A DNA stretch of 64,000 nucleotides, taken from Hippophae tibetana. Its lineage: Eukaryota > Streptophyta > Magnoliopsida > Rosales > Elaeagnaceae. The position numbers were made by a program, and so were the translations under genes. Of the stretch, positions 1-14,130 are shown piece after piece; the stretch's first letter is position 1, and each line of letters starts with the position of its first letter. The DNA lies in contig CM072806.1 of NCBI GenBank assembly GCA_037013495.1, forward strand, positions 868,001 to 932,000, in the 5' to 3' direction. The notes under the pieces were generated by a model, which saw nothing but the letters and a program-made list of their open reading frames with translations, was not told where the DNA came from and made no database searches.

Positions 1-35
1 TTTAAATAATCGGTTCTTAAATCGAATTTTGGCAG

Positions 36-588
36 GCAAAATTAGAGACCGTGGACAAGGTTTGTGAAATTGTAAGGAAACAGCTAGCTTTATCTGATGA
101 TTCTGCTGTAAACGGCGAATCAAAGTTTGCTGCACTTGGAGCTGATTCCCTTGATACAGTAAACTCATAGTTGCTTCTATAATCATTTCATCCTGTTGTT
201 TTATGGTGATGTTAATATGTTATAGAGACTCTAGTAACAGAAGGATTTGATGCAGAATGGAGCTATTGGATTTAACTATTTACACATCTTACCTGTTTTA
301 TTTAACTTTCTGTCATTGAATTTGTTTTTGTATTTTCTTCCCTTGGATACAGACTCACTAGTTATTCTAAATTTGGACAACATTGGTTAGTTGATTGCAA
401 GAACTTTGGAATGTTCTACTTAGTCATTATGATTGAATATTTTTAACTAATTTGTTCAGGTTGAGATTGTGATGGGACTTGAGGAGGAGTTTGGTATTAG
501 TGTGGAAGAAGAAAGTGCCCAAAACATTACCACAGTTCAAGATGCAGCAGATATGATCGAGAAACTCTTGGAAAATAAGGAAGCTTAA
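36..588 (+). CDS. ACP: Plastid acyl carrier protein, last two exons (5' part outside window)
   Basis: Carries growing acyl chains on a phosphopantetheine arm during type II fatty acid synthesis in plastids. Two exons are visible. 36-158 follows a TTGGCAG acceptor, and 460-588 follows TTGTTCAG and ends in TAA. They join in frame to give 83 residues, close to a full mature ACP. The visible part begins [13 protein letters not shown], typical of the start of the mature plastid protein, so the missing upstream exon should hold the transit peptide. The attachment motif [19 protein letters not shown] spans the splice junction; its Ser is residue 38 of the visible part. The helix III/IV end ([14 protein letters not shown]) is intact. 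The long acidic EEEF run fits a plastid rather than a mitochondrial ACP, though that is by recall of family members. Confidence 0.93.
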
Positions 589-2055
589 TCTATCTAGAGC
601 TATTATTAATGAAGTTAATCTCTCTTTATAATCTTTTTTTTTTTTGTTTTAGTTTTTGTTTGTCTTGAGTGAGACTGTATTTTAGTATTTTATTTCTACT
701 TATTGCACAAGAATCTCTGTAGAAATTACGTTCGTAAGAAGTTGGATTTGACCTAATAAATAAAAAAAATGTTGAATTAGACAATGTAATCCTTATTTTT
801 CTTATTTATTTGCAGCTGAAGTAGTACTTAGCAAATTCTATAACAAAGGTGTAGGATGTTTTTATTTTGCCTTTTGCCAATATTCTGAGCCTTTCTATTG
901 TCTTAGCCTTAATATTTCTCTTTTAGTTTCTAATTACTTCATCTTTTCTTTTTAATGGTCAAATCGTAATTTTCGACCCGATTAATCATTAAAGCATGTA
1001 AATTTTAGGACTATAAATTAAGATTAAAGGCATAATTCAACCAGAGTTAAAGCCTAATTAGGTTCAAAAAAGTACAACCTAACATTACTTACCCAACTGA
1101 GTAATTGGTTTAGGGTTAAATATTTCTATTATGAGTTCAGTTCAAATTATTAGTTAATTTTAAATTTTATAAAATATATATAATTTTGAATATTTTATGA
1201 TATTATTTTATAACTATTTGCATTATGTAAAATATGATACTAATTCAAGTCAACTTAAAATTTAAAAATAAAAAAGGTCATACACGAATGGATTCGAATG
1301 TTTTTTAAGGTTAAACTTTTAATTTGTATTTAATTTGAAAAATCTAATTTTATCCACTTGAAAATATACATGGCATTATCATGTCCGGTCCAAGTCTAGT
1401 CCTAATCCAAAATTTCAGACTTGAACCCGCCCAAATATACAGTGATAGTGGCAATATCATTTTCTTTCTTCTTCTTCTTTTTTTCCTTTCGAGGGGGGAA
1501 CTGCAAACTATTTTGCGTTTGTTTAATTTTAATGCTTATTATTACCGATTGATCCCAAATTGAGCCATATAGTTTCTCTCTCTCTTCGTTGTAAGATTTT
1601 TGTTTGAGTTTTTACGCATATTTTTGAAAGAAAAAAAAGTTTATATATTATATATTGCAAGTGTTGGTGTTTCCTTGCATGATTATCATTTACATGTCAT
1701 GGTTTCACGAATAGAATAGCAAAAATAAGTGATTTGTTTAGTATTAAGAAGTTAAGATTCACTTATCTCTCATTTCAATTCATAGATTTAAATGGATAAA
1801 AGTATCGTTTGATTTCAAATAAAATAATAAAAATAAAAAATATCATAATTAAATTATTTATTTTTCTAATTTTTAGAAAATAATAAAATTATATTGATAA
1901 ATTAAGATAAATAATCTCAAATAGAAAACTTTTATGGTACTCCAGGAATACATATTCCTTATAAAGATTAAAAAAAAAATAGATAAGATTAAAAAGATGA
2001 TGAGTCATTAATATAAAAGTAGATCGGAGATTATTAATATATAATTCTCTTCAAA
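589..2055. other. ACP 3' UTR, then AT-rich intergenic DNA
   Basis: The first ~180 bases are probably ACP 3' UTR, with an AATAAATAAA polyadenylation-type signal near 755-765. Beyond that the DNA is AT-rich, with short pyrimidine tracts around 1460-1620 and no coding pattern that I can support. Confidence 0.6.
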
Positions 2056-2147
2056 GTACTTATTAAAAAAGCTAATTTGATCCGAAGGGTTTGAATCCCT
2101 GGTACTTATTAAAGAAGCTAATTTGATCCGAAGGGTTGGAATCCCTG
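2056..2147. repeat. Two-copy tandem repeat, 46-bp unit
   Basis: Two head-to-tail copies of a 46-bp unit beginning GTACTTATTAAA and containing GATCCGAAGGGTT. The second starts at 2102, and they differ at about two positions. Confidence 0.85.
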
Positions 2148-5055
2148 GGTATGAATCCCCTGGATAGCTGACCCATTCAAGTCAAATCGAGACGGGATAA
2201 ATCGAGATAAAAACGGGTTAAATCATTATCCATTTTATTATAAACATTTTTGAGTAAAATAGTTTGAGAATATGCTTATACACTTAATTATACGATCAAG
2301 ATATAAAATAAGATTAATATAATGAGAGAATTTTTGATGTTTTGACACATAAATAATATTGCGTAGTATAATTAGCACATAAATCATTTTCTTATAAATA
2401 TATGAGTATATAAATTATTAAGAATTTTGATTTATATGCGTCATTATTGATTACTCAAAAGGGATACAATCATTACAATCAATATATAAATTTAAACTTA
2501 AATAAAAATATAATATTTTCTCATGAAATAATTATCTTAATTAATTAATTAATCAATTAATATCATAAAAATGCAGAAATTGATTTCGACAAAAGTTATA
2601 TATAATATTTTGCTTAAATTCTAGACATACATATTCAATAAACTCATTGAAAGTGAGAGTTTGAAAGTGAGAGTTGTGCAAGTGATGACATTATTAATCG
2701 ATTATTATGACTTTAGGGTGTCTAAAGCTAAACGTTTATTTGGAATAGTGGATGCAATTTAAGCAACTAATTCTACCATATCAAGAAAACCATTAGATGG
2801 CCATCAAAATACACCCATTTCAGAGGCCATTCCCAAATGCTCATTCAATGACATCTTTGATCTTCCCTTCGAGAGCATTCTTCAAATACCCCAAAAGGGA
2901 GGAAGTATTAGAGGAGAGCTGAACCATGGACGAAAATACCAATACCCGTAGAAATATCAAGAATTCATTTTACAGATGCAAGTATATAAGGTATTATTAA
3001 TATCAATTAATATTTTCAATTTTTTTCTTTTCATATTTTGAAAATTGTTATTTGAGTAATTACTAAAACAAACTGAAAGTTTATAACTTATGAACTTAAT
3101 TAACGGTGTGAATATGTTATTTTTAATTTTATCAATTTATAACTTAATAACCTAAACAAAGCAGTCACACATCCAATCACGTGTAATAATAAGGTGTGAA
3201 AGTAAAATAATACGACACGATATTTTTAGATGGAAATAACCTAGCACACAACCATTATCTAAGAGGAAAACCACTGGTCCACTAGACCACCTAACTTTCT
3301 ACTATGAAAATCAAATGTTCAAGTATAAACTCGATCTTATGCTACCCTCCCTAGGATACTGACTCAATGTACTTTACTTACGAGTCTCTGCTCTGTTTTC
3401 ACAATTTTTAATACTAGCATGAGCGGTTTTTAGACCAACGTTCCAATAAGTTTTCCGTCAATCAGATACGTTCTCGAAGTAACTACAAAATAATTAGCAC
3501 AAAAACGCAAGTGTCCATGTGTATTCTAAAACGGATTTAATAATGAATAATCCTAACTAGATGATTCAAAATATATGTCATTTAAATTAAATCAACTAGC
3601 AAATCCTAGAGCAAAAAGATCAAACACAAGTTCAATAAAAATAGTTTATTTAAAGATTAATAATCAAATCAAATAATTATGATATGATAAACACAATTAT
3701 TTGATCTAACAATTTAAGAAGAAAAATAAAGAAGAAGTCATAAGAATATATTATCAAAATATCATAAAATAATTAGATTTATTAATCAATCAAACATAAC
3801 CACCAATATTTGATAGATTAACTAAATAAAAAAACCTAAAGAATTATAATCTTATATTTGTAAAACAAGAGAGAGAAATTAAGAAGAATAGAATAATGAT
3901 CTTGTATGTTTGATTGAAACAACGAGCAATGAGTTTTATTTATAGGAAAAAACTTACTTGTGAACTTATTCAATTTTACACGTAGCTCATTCAATAATAT
4001 ATTTCATTTTACTTTTTAAATTTGTACCTTCATATTCATTAATAACTATGACATGTTATATGAGAAAAAAAACGTATATTATTTGTCTAAGTCAAAGATA
4101 ATTTTCACTACTCTATAAAAAATATTAACAATTTTTATCAAAATTAAATTAAATTTAAAGCAATTGAGCTTAAACTCCTTCAACCCCTAACTTATATGAA
4201 ACATTATCCTCAATGTTTAAAAGATAAGTAATGTAAAATAAGATAAGAAAAGAAAAGTGAAAATAAGACAAATACGGTTTAGATATCATCTTGATAATTG
4301 TAGAAATTTTATGTATAATTGAGATAAATACAATAACAAAACATAAAAGAATACGTTGTTTATGGCACTTTTCAACAAAATTTTGTAGTTAAATTTTTCT
4401 CAATCTTCTCTTCTCTCCTAAATTATTTCGAGCAACACATTATACTTTTATTTAATTAGCAGTGAATACATATTGTTGTTGTTTAAATAATAAGTATTGG
4501 TTATAAATATGTAATAGATTTTTCATATTTATTTATATTTTTTAATATTTATTTAAAAATATATTTAATTTAAAATAATTAAATAATAATATAATTTTTA
4601 CTGTATAAAAAAATATAAAAATAAATAAAACTCAATCTAATTATTTAAAAGATTGTTTATTTTATTATTAAAAATATATATTTTATATAATTACACGTAT
4701 ATAAAAATTAATATTAATATATATTAAATTTTTATTTATAATTTTAATATTATAATAATTATATCAACTCACGTCTTATCTAAATAACTAAAAATTCAAT
4801 TATATATTACGAGGGGTTACTTTCCATCCACATAGTGAAACTATTACAATTTAAAGCGAATTTCGCTAAATTATGAGTTAATTAACTCGCTGTTTTAGAA
4901 CAATTAGGTTTGGAGGAGGCACGTGCATTGCATGTGTTTTGTTAAATTTAATTTATATTTTTAAATATTATTTAACAAAATAAAAATATACAATTAATAT
5001 AATATCATATCATATTTAAAATATAATTATAAGATTTATTTTTTTGGGGATTGGA
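2148..5055. other. AT-rich intergenic DNA
   Basis: No gene supported. A 63-codon open stretch at 2763-2951 (+) has a less AT-rich, exon-like composition but no recognised family. 3160-3500 is also less AT-rich and looks like old unclassified repeat DNA. The rest is A/T-rich low-complexity sequence. Confidence 0.5.
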
Positions 5056-5150
5056 TTCTAATGTATAAAACTATATGCACTGGTCTTATATAAGTTATAT
5101 GTTCTAATGTATAAAACTATATGCACTGGTCTAATTATATAAGTTATATG
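5056..5150. repeat. Two-copy tandem repeat, 46-bp period
   Basis: The segment starting TTCTAATGTATAAAACTATA is repeated at 5102, 46 bp downstream. The second copy carries a 3-bp insertion (TCTAATTATATAAG against TCTTATATAAG). Confidence 0.85.
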
Positions 5151-8100
5151 GTATCATTCGTTACTGTGCTCATTTTATTAATTATTAAGTGATTCTTTAA
5201 AAGTTAGTTTTATATATATAATATTGTGTTTTACTTTATAAATTAAAAAAGAAAAAAAATAAAGTGGCCGGTGGACGACACAACAGTGGAAACTACTTTT
5301 ATAAAAGTTAATAATATCATTTAATTTGCATCGAAATATAAAATTTTTATATATAAGAAGGTTTCTTACGTCTTTGCATCGAAGAATGTTAAGGTAATTT
5401 AAAATTATATTTATATTAATTATTAGATGATACATAGTAAATTTTGTTTTTTTTTTACTTTTAAATTTGTTTACTCACATATTTAATTAATATATATATA
5501 TATAAGCATATATAAATTCAAATAATTCTGACGTTACTTAGCCTAAATTGCACTGCTTTACACTAATTTTCTTCCATTAATTCAATCTCCAAACAAACAT
5601 AAATACCATGCCAACAATGAATGTTGACCATATATAGTACCAAGCATCTCTCCATTAATTGGCATCTATATCCATTGATAGGGTGTAATTTATAAGTGAA
5701 TTTAAATTATATTTTATAAATTTTGAATAAAAATACTTATATATATATATATATATAAATTTTTAAATAATGAATATTATTTCCCTTAATCCTTTAGTTA
5801 TTATATAATTTATTTATCCATCTATCTATCAATCAATCAATTAATTAAATATTAATATTAAAATAGTATTAAATATTATTTAATTATTATATAATTTTTT
5901 TCAATTTTTTTTATCAATTAAATAATAAAAATATTAGTTGTTTTTTAACGATTTTTTAGTTTTATTTAAAATAAAAATTATTTTTAATATTTTTCTCTAC
6001 ACTCTGTTATTTCAGTAGTGCTTGGGATCTTTTATTTACTTGCATTTGGGTCACTATCCCACTTATACCCCCACTTCCATAATCAATGCATTCATTCTCC
6101 AATGGATCGATTGGATCCATAATTGTTATTTCAGTGTGTGAACGAACTAACATGCATCGATCCCACTAAATATAGTTAAAACTTATATCTCTCCGTACAC
6201 ATGTTGAATTTTTTTTTTATTTTTTTTTAATATATAGTCTATCAAAGTGATAGCCGATACGGAGGTTCCACAAATTATGCATGTCCACCCAAGTGGATGT
6301 TTTTTTTAATAAAAATCCTCAATACCAATAACTTTACGTATAAATTTATAATTATATTAATTATAGTATCATACGTAACATCCAAGTGGTGTGGATGGTG
6401 GCCACCGCAAGTATTTGCTTGAGTGTAAAATAATTAACCAATCAAGTTTTTTTCTTCTTTTCTATTTTCATAAAAATTTAACTATTTAATTTTATGTCAT
6501 CAAATAAACAAAGGTTGATGGTGGAGTCAACCCCTACACAAGTACAAACAATTGAATATTATAATTTAAATGATCGAATTTATTTAAATTCAGTTTGTAT
6601 AAGATTTTGATTTAAATTTAGTTCGATTTATATATTATATTTTTAAATAAATAAAATAAAAATAAATATTTATAATTTTATTTAAAAGTATATTAAATGA
6701 TTTTTTATAATGATATTATAGGAATAATCTTTTTATTAATACATTCTCATATATTAGCTCGCTTTGCTATGTAAACTAACTTATTTCAATTAATTTGTTG
6801 TAAGTTAGATACGTTAGCTTAAATTTATAGATTAAATTAGAATATTAATCAATTAATCAATTCATTACATGAATATTAAGGAGTTACAGATGAATTGAGA
6901 TGCTAATATAACACAAGTAGCTATAATCATTATTCCACTCCATTTTTTTATATATATCCTATCTGAATCTATTGGACCCTAGATTATAATAACTAATAAA
7001 CATCTCAATTTGGCCATTCTAATTAGATTTAGATGTATTTATTGAAATGACATGCAATTCGAGTTGATTATGGTGGTGGATTAACACAAGTTAAACTTGA
7101 GGCATAAACATTTTTTCCTAAAAATTAAAGGCTCCCAATAAATTTAGCTAATTAGATAAGTAAATTTTGCTAAATAATAATAATCTGGAAGGTATTCATT
7201 AATCGAGATAATTAATGGTGAATTATCACCATTCATTTTCAAATCATGCTCACATCGTAAATATAATAACAAATAATCTTATAACTATTATAAAAAAAAT
7301 TATATTATAATATGTCATAGGTAAAATCTATTGTAATTATCAATATATTGGTTTTTTCTTATGACATAATCCAATTATATTTTAATTTTAGGTAATTTTT
7401 TTATAAATTATATTTAATGTAAAAAATAATTGATCATATGATTAGTGGAAAAACTAAAATCAAAAATCAAGATACTTCTAAAAAAAATTAGTTTTATGTG
7501 AAAAAAAATTAAAATTTATTAATTCTCCCTTAATAATTTTTAAAAAAGGAAAATCAAAGGATTAATAATCATTATAATAATTATCTATTATTACGAAATC
7601 AAAAACCTAAAAAAATGATTATATGTATTAATATTTAACTTTTGGTGGAAGAATAAAATGAAAAACCAAAAAACTCTTAAAATAATTGACTTTTTAATGC
7701 AATATTTGATTTTATGTGAAATAATTAATAATATTTATAATTACAAATGAAATAGTCTGAACTTAAGTACGCAATTAGGTTAAACCCCATAAGCAACAGA
7801 TAAATAGAAAACAACAACAATGATACAATAATCTCATATTGGTAGATAAATTATTCATATGCTATTAACTTAAGAAGTAAAGCTTAATAAACAAAAAAGT
7901 AAGTAGCTTTTCAATAGAGGCTGTAAGCCTTTATGTGATAACATATACTATGAAGACTCAGTTTGTATTTTAGCAAAACACATCACCTAAACACAATCAT
8001 ATAATGGGGTAAAGCAACATAGAACTCTTACTATATGGTAACATTCTCAGATTATTTATGACAACCACTAGGTAGCAAACAAATTAACTAAGCAATAAAA

Positions 8101-8934
8101 CAAGTACAACTCAATAGAAATATAAACACAAATGTCTACTTGCCTATTGCTACCATCGCTTGCTGCCTCCAGAACAACTTGGTCAGACACACTAACTAGG
8201 CCCCTTCCAAAGTCCACATACATAAAGTAATGTGATCGGTTATCACAGATCAGTAACGTGAAAATAATAATGAGAATTCTACGTGAAAAATGCACTCAAC
8301 TGATTAACACACTGCAATCTGTAAGTATATGAGTCGTATAAGTAATATAATATACCTAAATACGGATATCGATTTCAAACAAAGTTTTGTAGCTTATAAC
8401 TCAGTAACAATATAATTATTACATTATTATTTAGATAATAGAAAATTAAAAAAATAAATGACAACTAATTTTAAATTACAAGACCCAACAATTATAAAGG
8501 TATATGAGAAAATAATTTAGGAATCTTTAATTCTCTAATTTTCTAACACGTGAATCACTAAAATTTTCCATAATATAATCATCAATCAATTATATGATCA
8601 ATTGAATCTAAACTAGCATATATTCCTCTCTTAAGTACATTACACACCATATAGTAATTAACATAATTGTATTATCATGTCAATTAAATTACATACTACT
8701 CATTAAGTTCATTAATTATAGATCACATGCATAATAATCATACATCTTTCTAAGAAACTATGCATATTATTTTATCAAGACAAATAATGAAATAATTCTC
8801 TCAAATCTATTTAATTTTCTTTATAGATCAAATGTTGGCCAAATAATTAATAGCATAAAAATTAAATTAAATTAAATAATATAATGAAATTGCAATAATA
8901 ATTGGGATAGAATATTAGATCATCACATGTAGAA
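5151..8934. other. AT-rich intergenic DNA with an (AT)n microsatellite
   Basis: AT-rich, with an (AT)n run at about 5738-5757. No coding exon supported. 7740-8350 is somewhat less AT-rich and holds a 75-codon minus-strand frame with no recognised domain; I treat it as chance or very old repeat DNA. Confidence 0.5.
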
Positions 8935-10190
8935 AATTGTTATATCCATTTTTTTCTGCTAAAATAATTAAAAAAATTATTATTATAATTTGGTTTTTTA
9001 ATATGCATATTAGGCTTCTATCAAAATCTAATTATATATTATGTAGTTTATTTTTGAACATTATTGGGATAACAATGATATCATTTTCCTAAATGGACTA
9101 ATGTTTTTATTATTTTAACTTCAGTTTTAGATATGTAACCTCTCTTTCTTTATTAGAGGTTTCTCTTTCATGATCTATAAACGTAAACCTTGATACATTA
9201 CTATTTGTTGCTACATTACATCTTCTTCCTAGTATCATAGGTTTTTCCTTCACATCTAAGTTCCATTCTTCTGGTATTTAAAAATTTATTAATGTTTTAA
9301 ATTTTATTCTGTTAAATTTCTTAGAAATTTTTATTTATTTCTATGAATTCATTTTGTCCATATATTGAAGTAATATGACTGTTTATTAATGAATATCCTA
9401 CTATACAGTATACTAAAAATGTAAGATTTTCTTCTTTCATTAAATCTCATCTTTCAAATTTATAGGTTAAACTTAACATTTGGTTTAAGTTCATATCATT
9501 AATATTAATGAAAAATCTAGGATATATTGTGAATTTAATTTTTGGTATCATAAGTTTCTATAGATCATTCCTAATAAAACATATTTTCTATTTATTATTC
9601 TATTGTTTAACAATGCTAATTTTATTGTGTATCAATTACTTTTCTAAAATATTCTTTCATTAATATTTGAATTTCTCCTAAATTAAAGTATCTAATTTTC
9701 CTTTTGTCCTTTTGAGGGATTTTTGATGGTTTATTCATAATGTTTTATTTGTCAATTAATGGTATATTATATATTCATTTTATATCTATAATATTAATGC
9801 TCAATTTTTTATTATTTATTTCATAATAAATTATATTTTTTCTTTAAAATATTTTTCTTATTCTTTATAATGATGAATCTTTGAATCTATCTCATTTTTT
9901 AAGATTTAATATTACTTTTCGTATTTCTTCAAATATTTTTTTTTACTAATTATCATTTTATGTGAGAAAAATAATGAGATATCTTGTATTTTTATTTCCA
10001 TTATTTATTGATTTTCTATTATTTCTACATTATTTTATAAAAATTACTAGTTAATTTTTTTAATTTTAATCTCTGTTAAATTGGAGGATATTTATAATAT
10101 TTTTGAAATTTTAAGAGTATTTATAATATTAAATATTTTTTAAAAATCAATAATATAGTTTTTATTAAAATAAGATACTAATAATATATC
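8935..10190 (-). mobile_element. Endogenous pararetrovirus fossil (Caulimoviridae-like), movement-protein region
   Basis: Read on the minus strand, this segment is homologous along its length to the plus-strand fossil at about 36110-39300. It covers a leader-like part and the movement-protein region. Short stretches such as KFTMYP and VGYSLINSH recall the 30K-superfamily movement protein of Caulimoviridae. It is heavily decayed, with many breaks, and has no terminal repeats, as expected of an integrated pararetrovirus fragment. Family placement is from remembered motifs; genus is not resolved. Boundaries are where similarity to the other copy fades and are good to about 50 bp. Confidence 0.6.
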
Positions 10191-12968
10191 AATATATAAT
10201 TTGAATATTAATTTATATATTTACTTAAAACTAAGGTATTATATCAAACTTTTCCCTTTTCTCAATGTCAAATCGGAATAAAAACAATAACAATTTCAAA
10301 TGTTACCGAATATTATTAACTACTATTACCAAATAGTAAAGAAACTTCATGGTGGCTTGATGCTCCTAATGATGCCAAGAGAACATGTGCTAATGTATTG
10401 AATTAAAAATATGATGCTCCAACGGGGGATGTGGAACAAATGCCTTTTTTTTATTTTTTTCTTAAATTTTGATAAATGCTCTTATTTAATTTAATATGTA
10501 GGAATGTAGTTGCACAAAATTGGAATCAACCAATCTAATCTAAAATTTCCGATTTTAAGATATTATTAATTTGATTTGATTTTTAATTTTAAAAAATTAA
10601 TTTTTATTTATTAAACCTTATAAGAACAAAAAGAATTTAATCTATTTATTATTTTTATATTTATATTATTATTTTATACAATTATTTTTAATAATAATAC
10701 ATATGTTTTATGTGCCCCTTTTCAAATCTTTTTTGTAAACTCTTTTATTATTCATCAAATAGCGATCCCTCTTAATTTATTTGCCTGTGCATGTCTCTTA
10801 GCTCTTATTTCGCTCCTATTATATAGGATATAATGATATATGTAGTTAATTTTAATTAAAAAATAATAATATTCAATATAATTAAAAAATATATTAATAT
10901 TTAATTTATAGTATTAAAATAAATTATTTTAATATTAAAAATAGAAAATAATAATACTTCTAAGATAGAGTACTCGTAAATCTGATTATTCAAGAGGTTA
11001 TCCAAGAGAGTGAGACTTATTTCTTATTCTATCTAGATAAAGGGATAGTGGCTAATATTTTGGTTTTTGGTTTTTTTATAGTGAGAAATTATTCATTATT
11101 ATTCAAAATAATAGATAATTTTATATTTTATAATAATAAAAATAAAAAATAATATTTAATAAAAAATAATATAATTTATAAAAAATATATTACAAAATTA
11201 ACAAATAAAACCTTATTTTCTAATCAAGATAGGAAAATATATGAGCACTAGCTATATAGGAGACAAAGATATCTTAATTTAGTGGATTGAAATATAATTA
11301 CCTACAATATTATCATATTATTTATACATTAAATTTAAAATACATATAGTTTTTCAAATATATATGTTTCATCTAGGAGTTCGTGCAGAGGTTGATTAAT
11401 GAGAAGACAGCCGACAAACAAATGACAAAATTACAAAAATATCATAATCTTTTTCAGCCAATAATAATAGAAGAAATGTCAAGTTTTTTTTACCGAATTT
11501 ATGATAGTTGAATTGATCTTTAAGTTAATGTTCCATCCATGAAGTTATAGTTTAGTAGTTAAGTCTTTTATTTAATTTATTAAAGAGTGTCTGTTATTTT
11601 ATTAATTCAAACATTAATCTCTTATCAAATTAATAATTTAAGTAATAAAATGAGATTATTATATTTTTATTAAAAAAATAAATTAAATTGATTAAATTAA
11701 AACATTAGTAGTATATTAATCTTGGAAGTTTTAATATTGGAAAATATTGTGATGCCAATTGCCTAACCCCTTTTGTGCCACGTAATTCATATCTTTTATA
11801 ATCCTCCACCTTATTAGGATATAGTTTTATCATATTTTACAAACGTGTACGGAGATTTTGAAAAAGAATGATATCCTAAAGGTATCTATGTTTAAAAACT
11901 AACTCTCCTTTTTAATCATGTTTTTAAATAATTTCAATTTAGTAATCCAGTTTGTTGAATGTTTCAAAATTAATAAAATTTCTCAAACTAATACAATAAA
12001 TAAGTTTAATTTAAAAATTTCAGTTATGCGTCACATATATATGATTTTAAATAAAGGGATATTTTTGTCATTTGGGTACGACTATGATGCAAAACTTGAT
12101 TTTAAGTAAGTAAAATTTGTATATATCATCATTAAAAGAATAGTTAAATTGGTGTAATATTTTCACAAAGACTAAAAATTTCACACTTTTAACATTTTAC
12201 GAGTATTGTGTAAAATTGTCACATAAAATATATGTTAATGTATATCTAGTAACATATTAATGTATATATATCTACTTTAATCATATTTATATTTAGTTAC
12301 TTTAGAAATATCTAATTTACTTATAATTTCTATATAAAGACACAATGTATATTCATTTAATCACAAAATAAAATACAATCATTGAGTATTTTTAACAAAA
12401 TATATTAGTTAAGTAGATTTGAAAATTATAAAAGTACTTTAGGTATATAAATTGTAATTAGCAAATGGCTAATCATCCTTGGTCAAGATGATTAATAAGG
12501 TACCATGATCATGTACGCGATGTTCCAATAAATTGAAATTTTAATTACCTATTAGTGTTTGAAAAAAAAAATCTACCAAAATCATTGAAAAGTAAGACTT
12601 ATCACAATAATAGTAATATTTGTCGTAATTTTGGTTGAAAATGAAATTTATGTTAAGGTATTGGTATAATGTGAGAAGACATTTATCCAAATAAAAAGGC
12701 TTATTACTTGTTTCCAATGTCATGGTAAGTCCAATGTCGTGGTAAGGTTTATCACGATAAGATAATACCTTATCATAACAATAATAACATTTATTTGATG
12801 AATAATTTTGATAAAAAATAAAATTTAAACTAAATATCTTACTAATTTAATAAGTACTTTAACAAAATACACTCTTTTATTTTTCAATAGTCACATAATC
12901 CTCCTCACCCCATCTTAATTTGACCTTTAACTCTCTTCACCTATGCCAAATCTTACCCTTCCACATCT
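10191..12968. other. AT-rich intergenic DNA
   Basis: No gene or named repeat recognised. Long A/T runs dominate, and the few open frames are short and of random composition. Confidence 0.5.
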
Positions 12969-13416
12969 TAGTAATGGACAAAAAAATTACGGGTTTGATT
13001 ATCCATACTATGAGTTCAATTTTTATTTAATAAATTTTGGGAATAAATACTATTTTGGGTATTAATTGAACATGAACCAACACGTACGATTCAGATATAG
13101 TTATACTGATAACAATACCCGTTCGTACTTGAAATTAATTATATTTATTTAATCAATTTATATATTTATTAAATCAAATTACATGTTTGTTTTAATTAAT
13201 ATTGATTTCTCCTTCACAATAGAGCCATGTAGGTTTAGAAAGGGTACATGATTTTAGGTATTTTTTTAATAATCGTTCAAAATCGTTACTTGTAGATAAA
13301 AAGATTGTTTCCGAACTGTAACGTTTTTTGAACAATTTTAGTTATAAATTTTATAATTTGATTTGAAGATAACTATATAAAAAATCGTCTCCATCTGTAC
13401 CTTTGTCCATTGTTAT
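12969..13416. mobile_element. Non-autonomous hAT element (about 448 bp)
   Basis: Both ends resemble the 2.4-kb hAT element at 26607-29035. The left part shares TAG-ATGG-CAAAA, GGGTTYGATTATCCA, TTATACT and CCCGT-AYCTGAAATTAATTA-type stretches. The right part shares the TAACTAT / CGAACTGT / AACGATTT / TTTTATAATT series and ends TTTGTCCATTGTTA, against GTGCCCATTCCTA there. The flanking octamers CCACATCT (12961-12968) and TCACACCT (13417-13424) match at 6 of 8, consistent with an aged 8-bp target-site duplication. It has no coding capacity and looks like an internal-deletion derivative of the same family. Confidence 0.6.
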
Positions 13417-13424
13417 CACACCTA

Positions 13425-14130
13425 CACTTTACTCCATCCCTGTTTTTCAAATTCTTTATCAAATTTGTTTTTATATAACTATGATTTTATTATTAAACTT
13501 GTGTATATAGCAAAAACAACTTCTTCCTTTTTACAAATATTATTAAATATGTATGTATTTGGACAAAATATTTTAAAATAAATATTAATTCAATAATTTC
13601 GAACAAATATATTATTTTGTGTTTGTGAACATTTTTTGCCTCACAATTATGTATTATTATAATAATATATAATAATTCTAAAAGTGTTCTTGTTTTATTC
13701 ATGGTATATATGAAAAACATAGTTTTAGTCTCTTTATTTTTAATTATATCATTTTAATCTCGTAACTTAAAAATAAATATATATTTTAGTCCTAAAGGTC
13801 TTAAATTGCATATTTTTTAAAAATTTATGACTAAAGCAATTCATTTGAAAACTATGCATTAAAACACTGTTTACCCAAAATCACGTTGCAATCGTGCCAT
13901 GTATAATAACCGACACTTCTCTATACATACAAATATTTATTAAAACATTAGGATAATCTTTTTCTTAGCCAATAATTATATGGCATAAAGAATTTATATT
14001 ATTTTATTTTTCTTCTTTATACATGCCCACTAAGAGAAGTACTATATATATTGGTATAGCAAATTAACGTGTAGGTTTGTTATTAAGAAGTGATAATTAG
14101 CCTAGCAAATTAACCTTTATATAGTTATAT
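13425..14130. promoter_or_regulatory. Upstream region of the HKT gene
   Basis: AT-rich upstream DNA. TATA-like strings at about 14043-14050 and 14117-14129 lie close to the start codon. No specific regulatory element can be assigned with confidence. Confidence 0.3.

Noticed and set aside
8068-8295. 75-codon minus-strand frame
   Set aside because: No recognised domain or splice context; treated as chance or very old repeat DNA.
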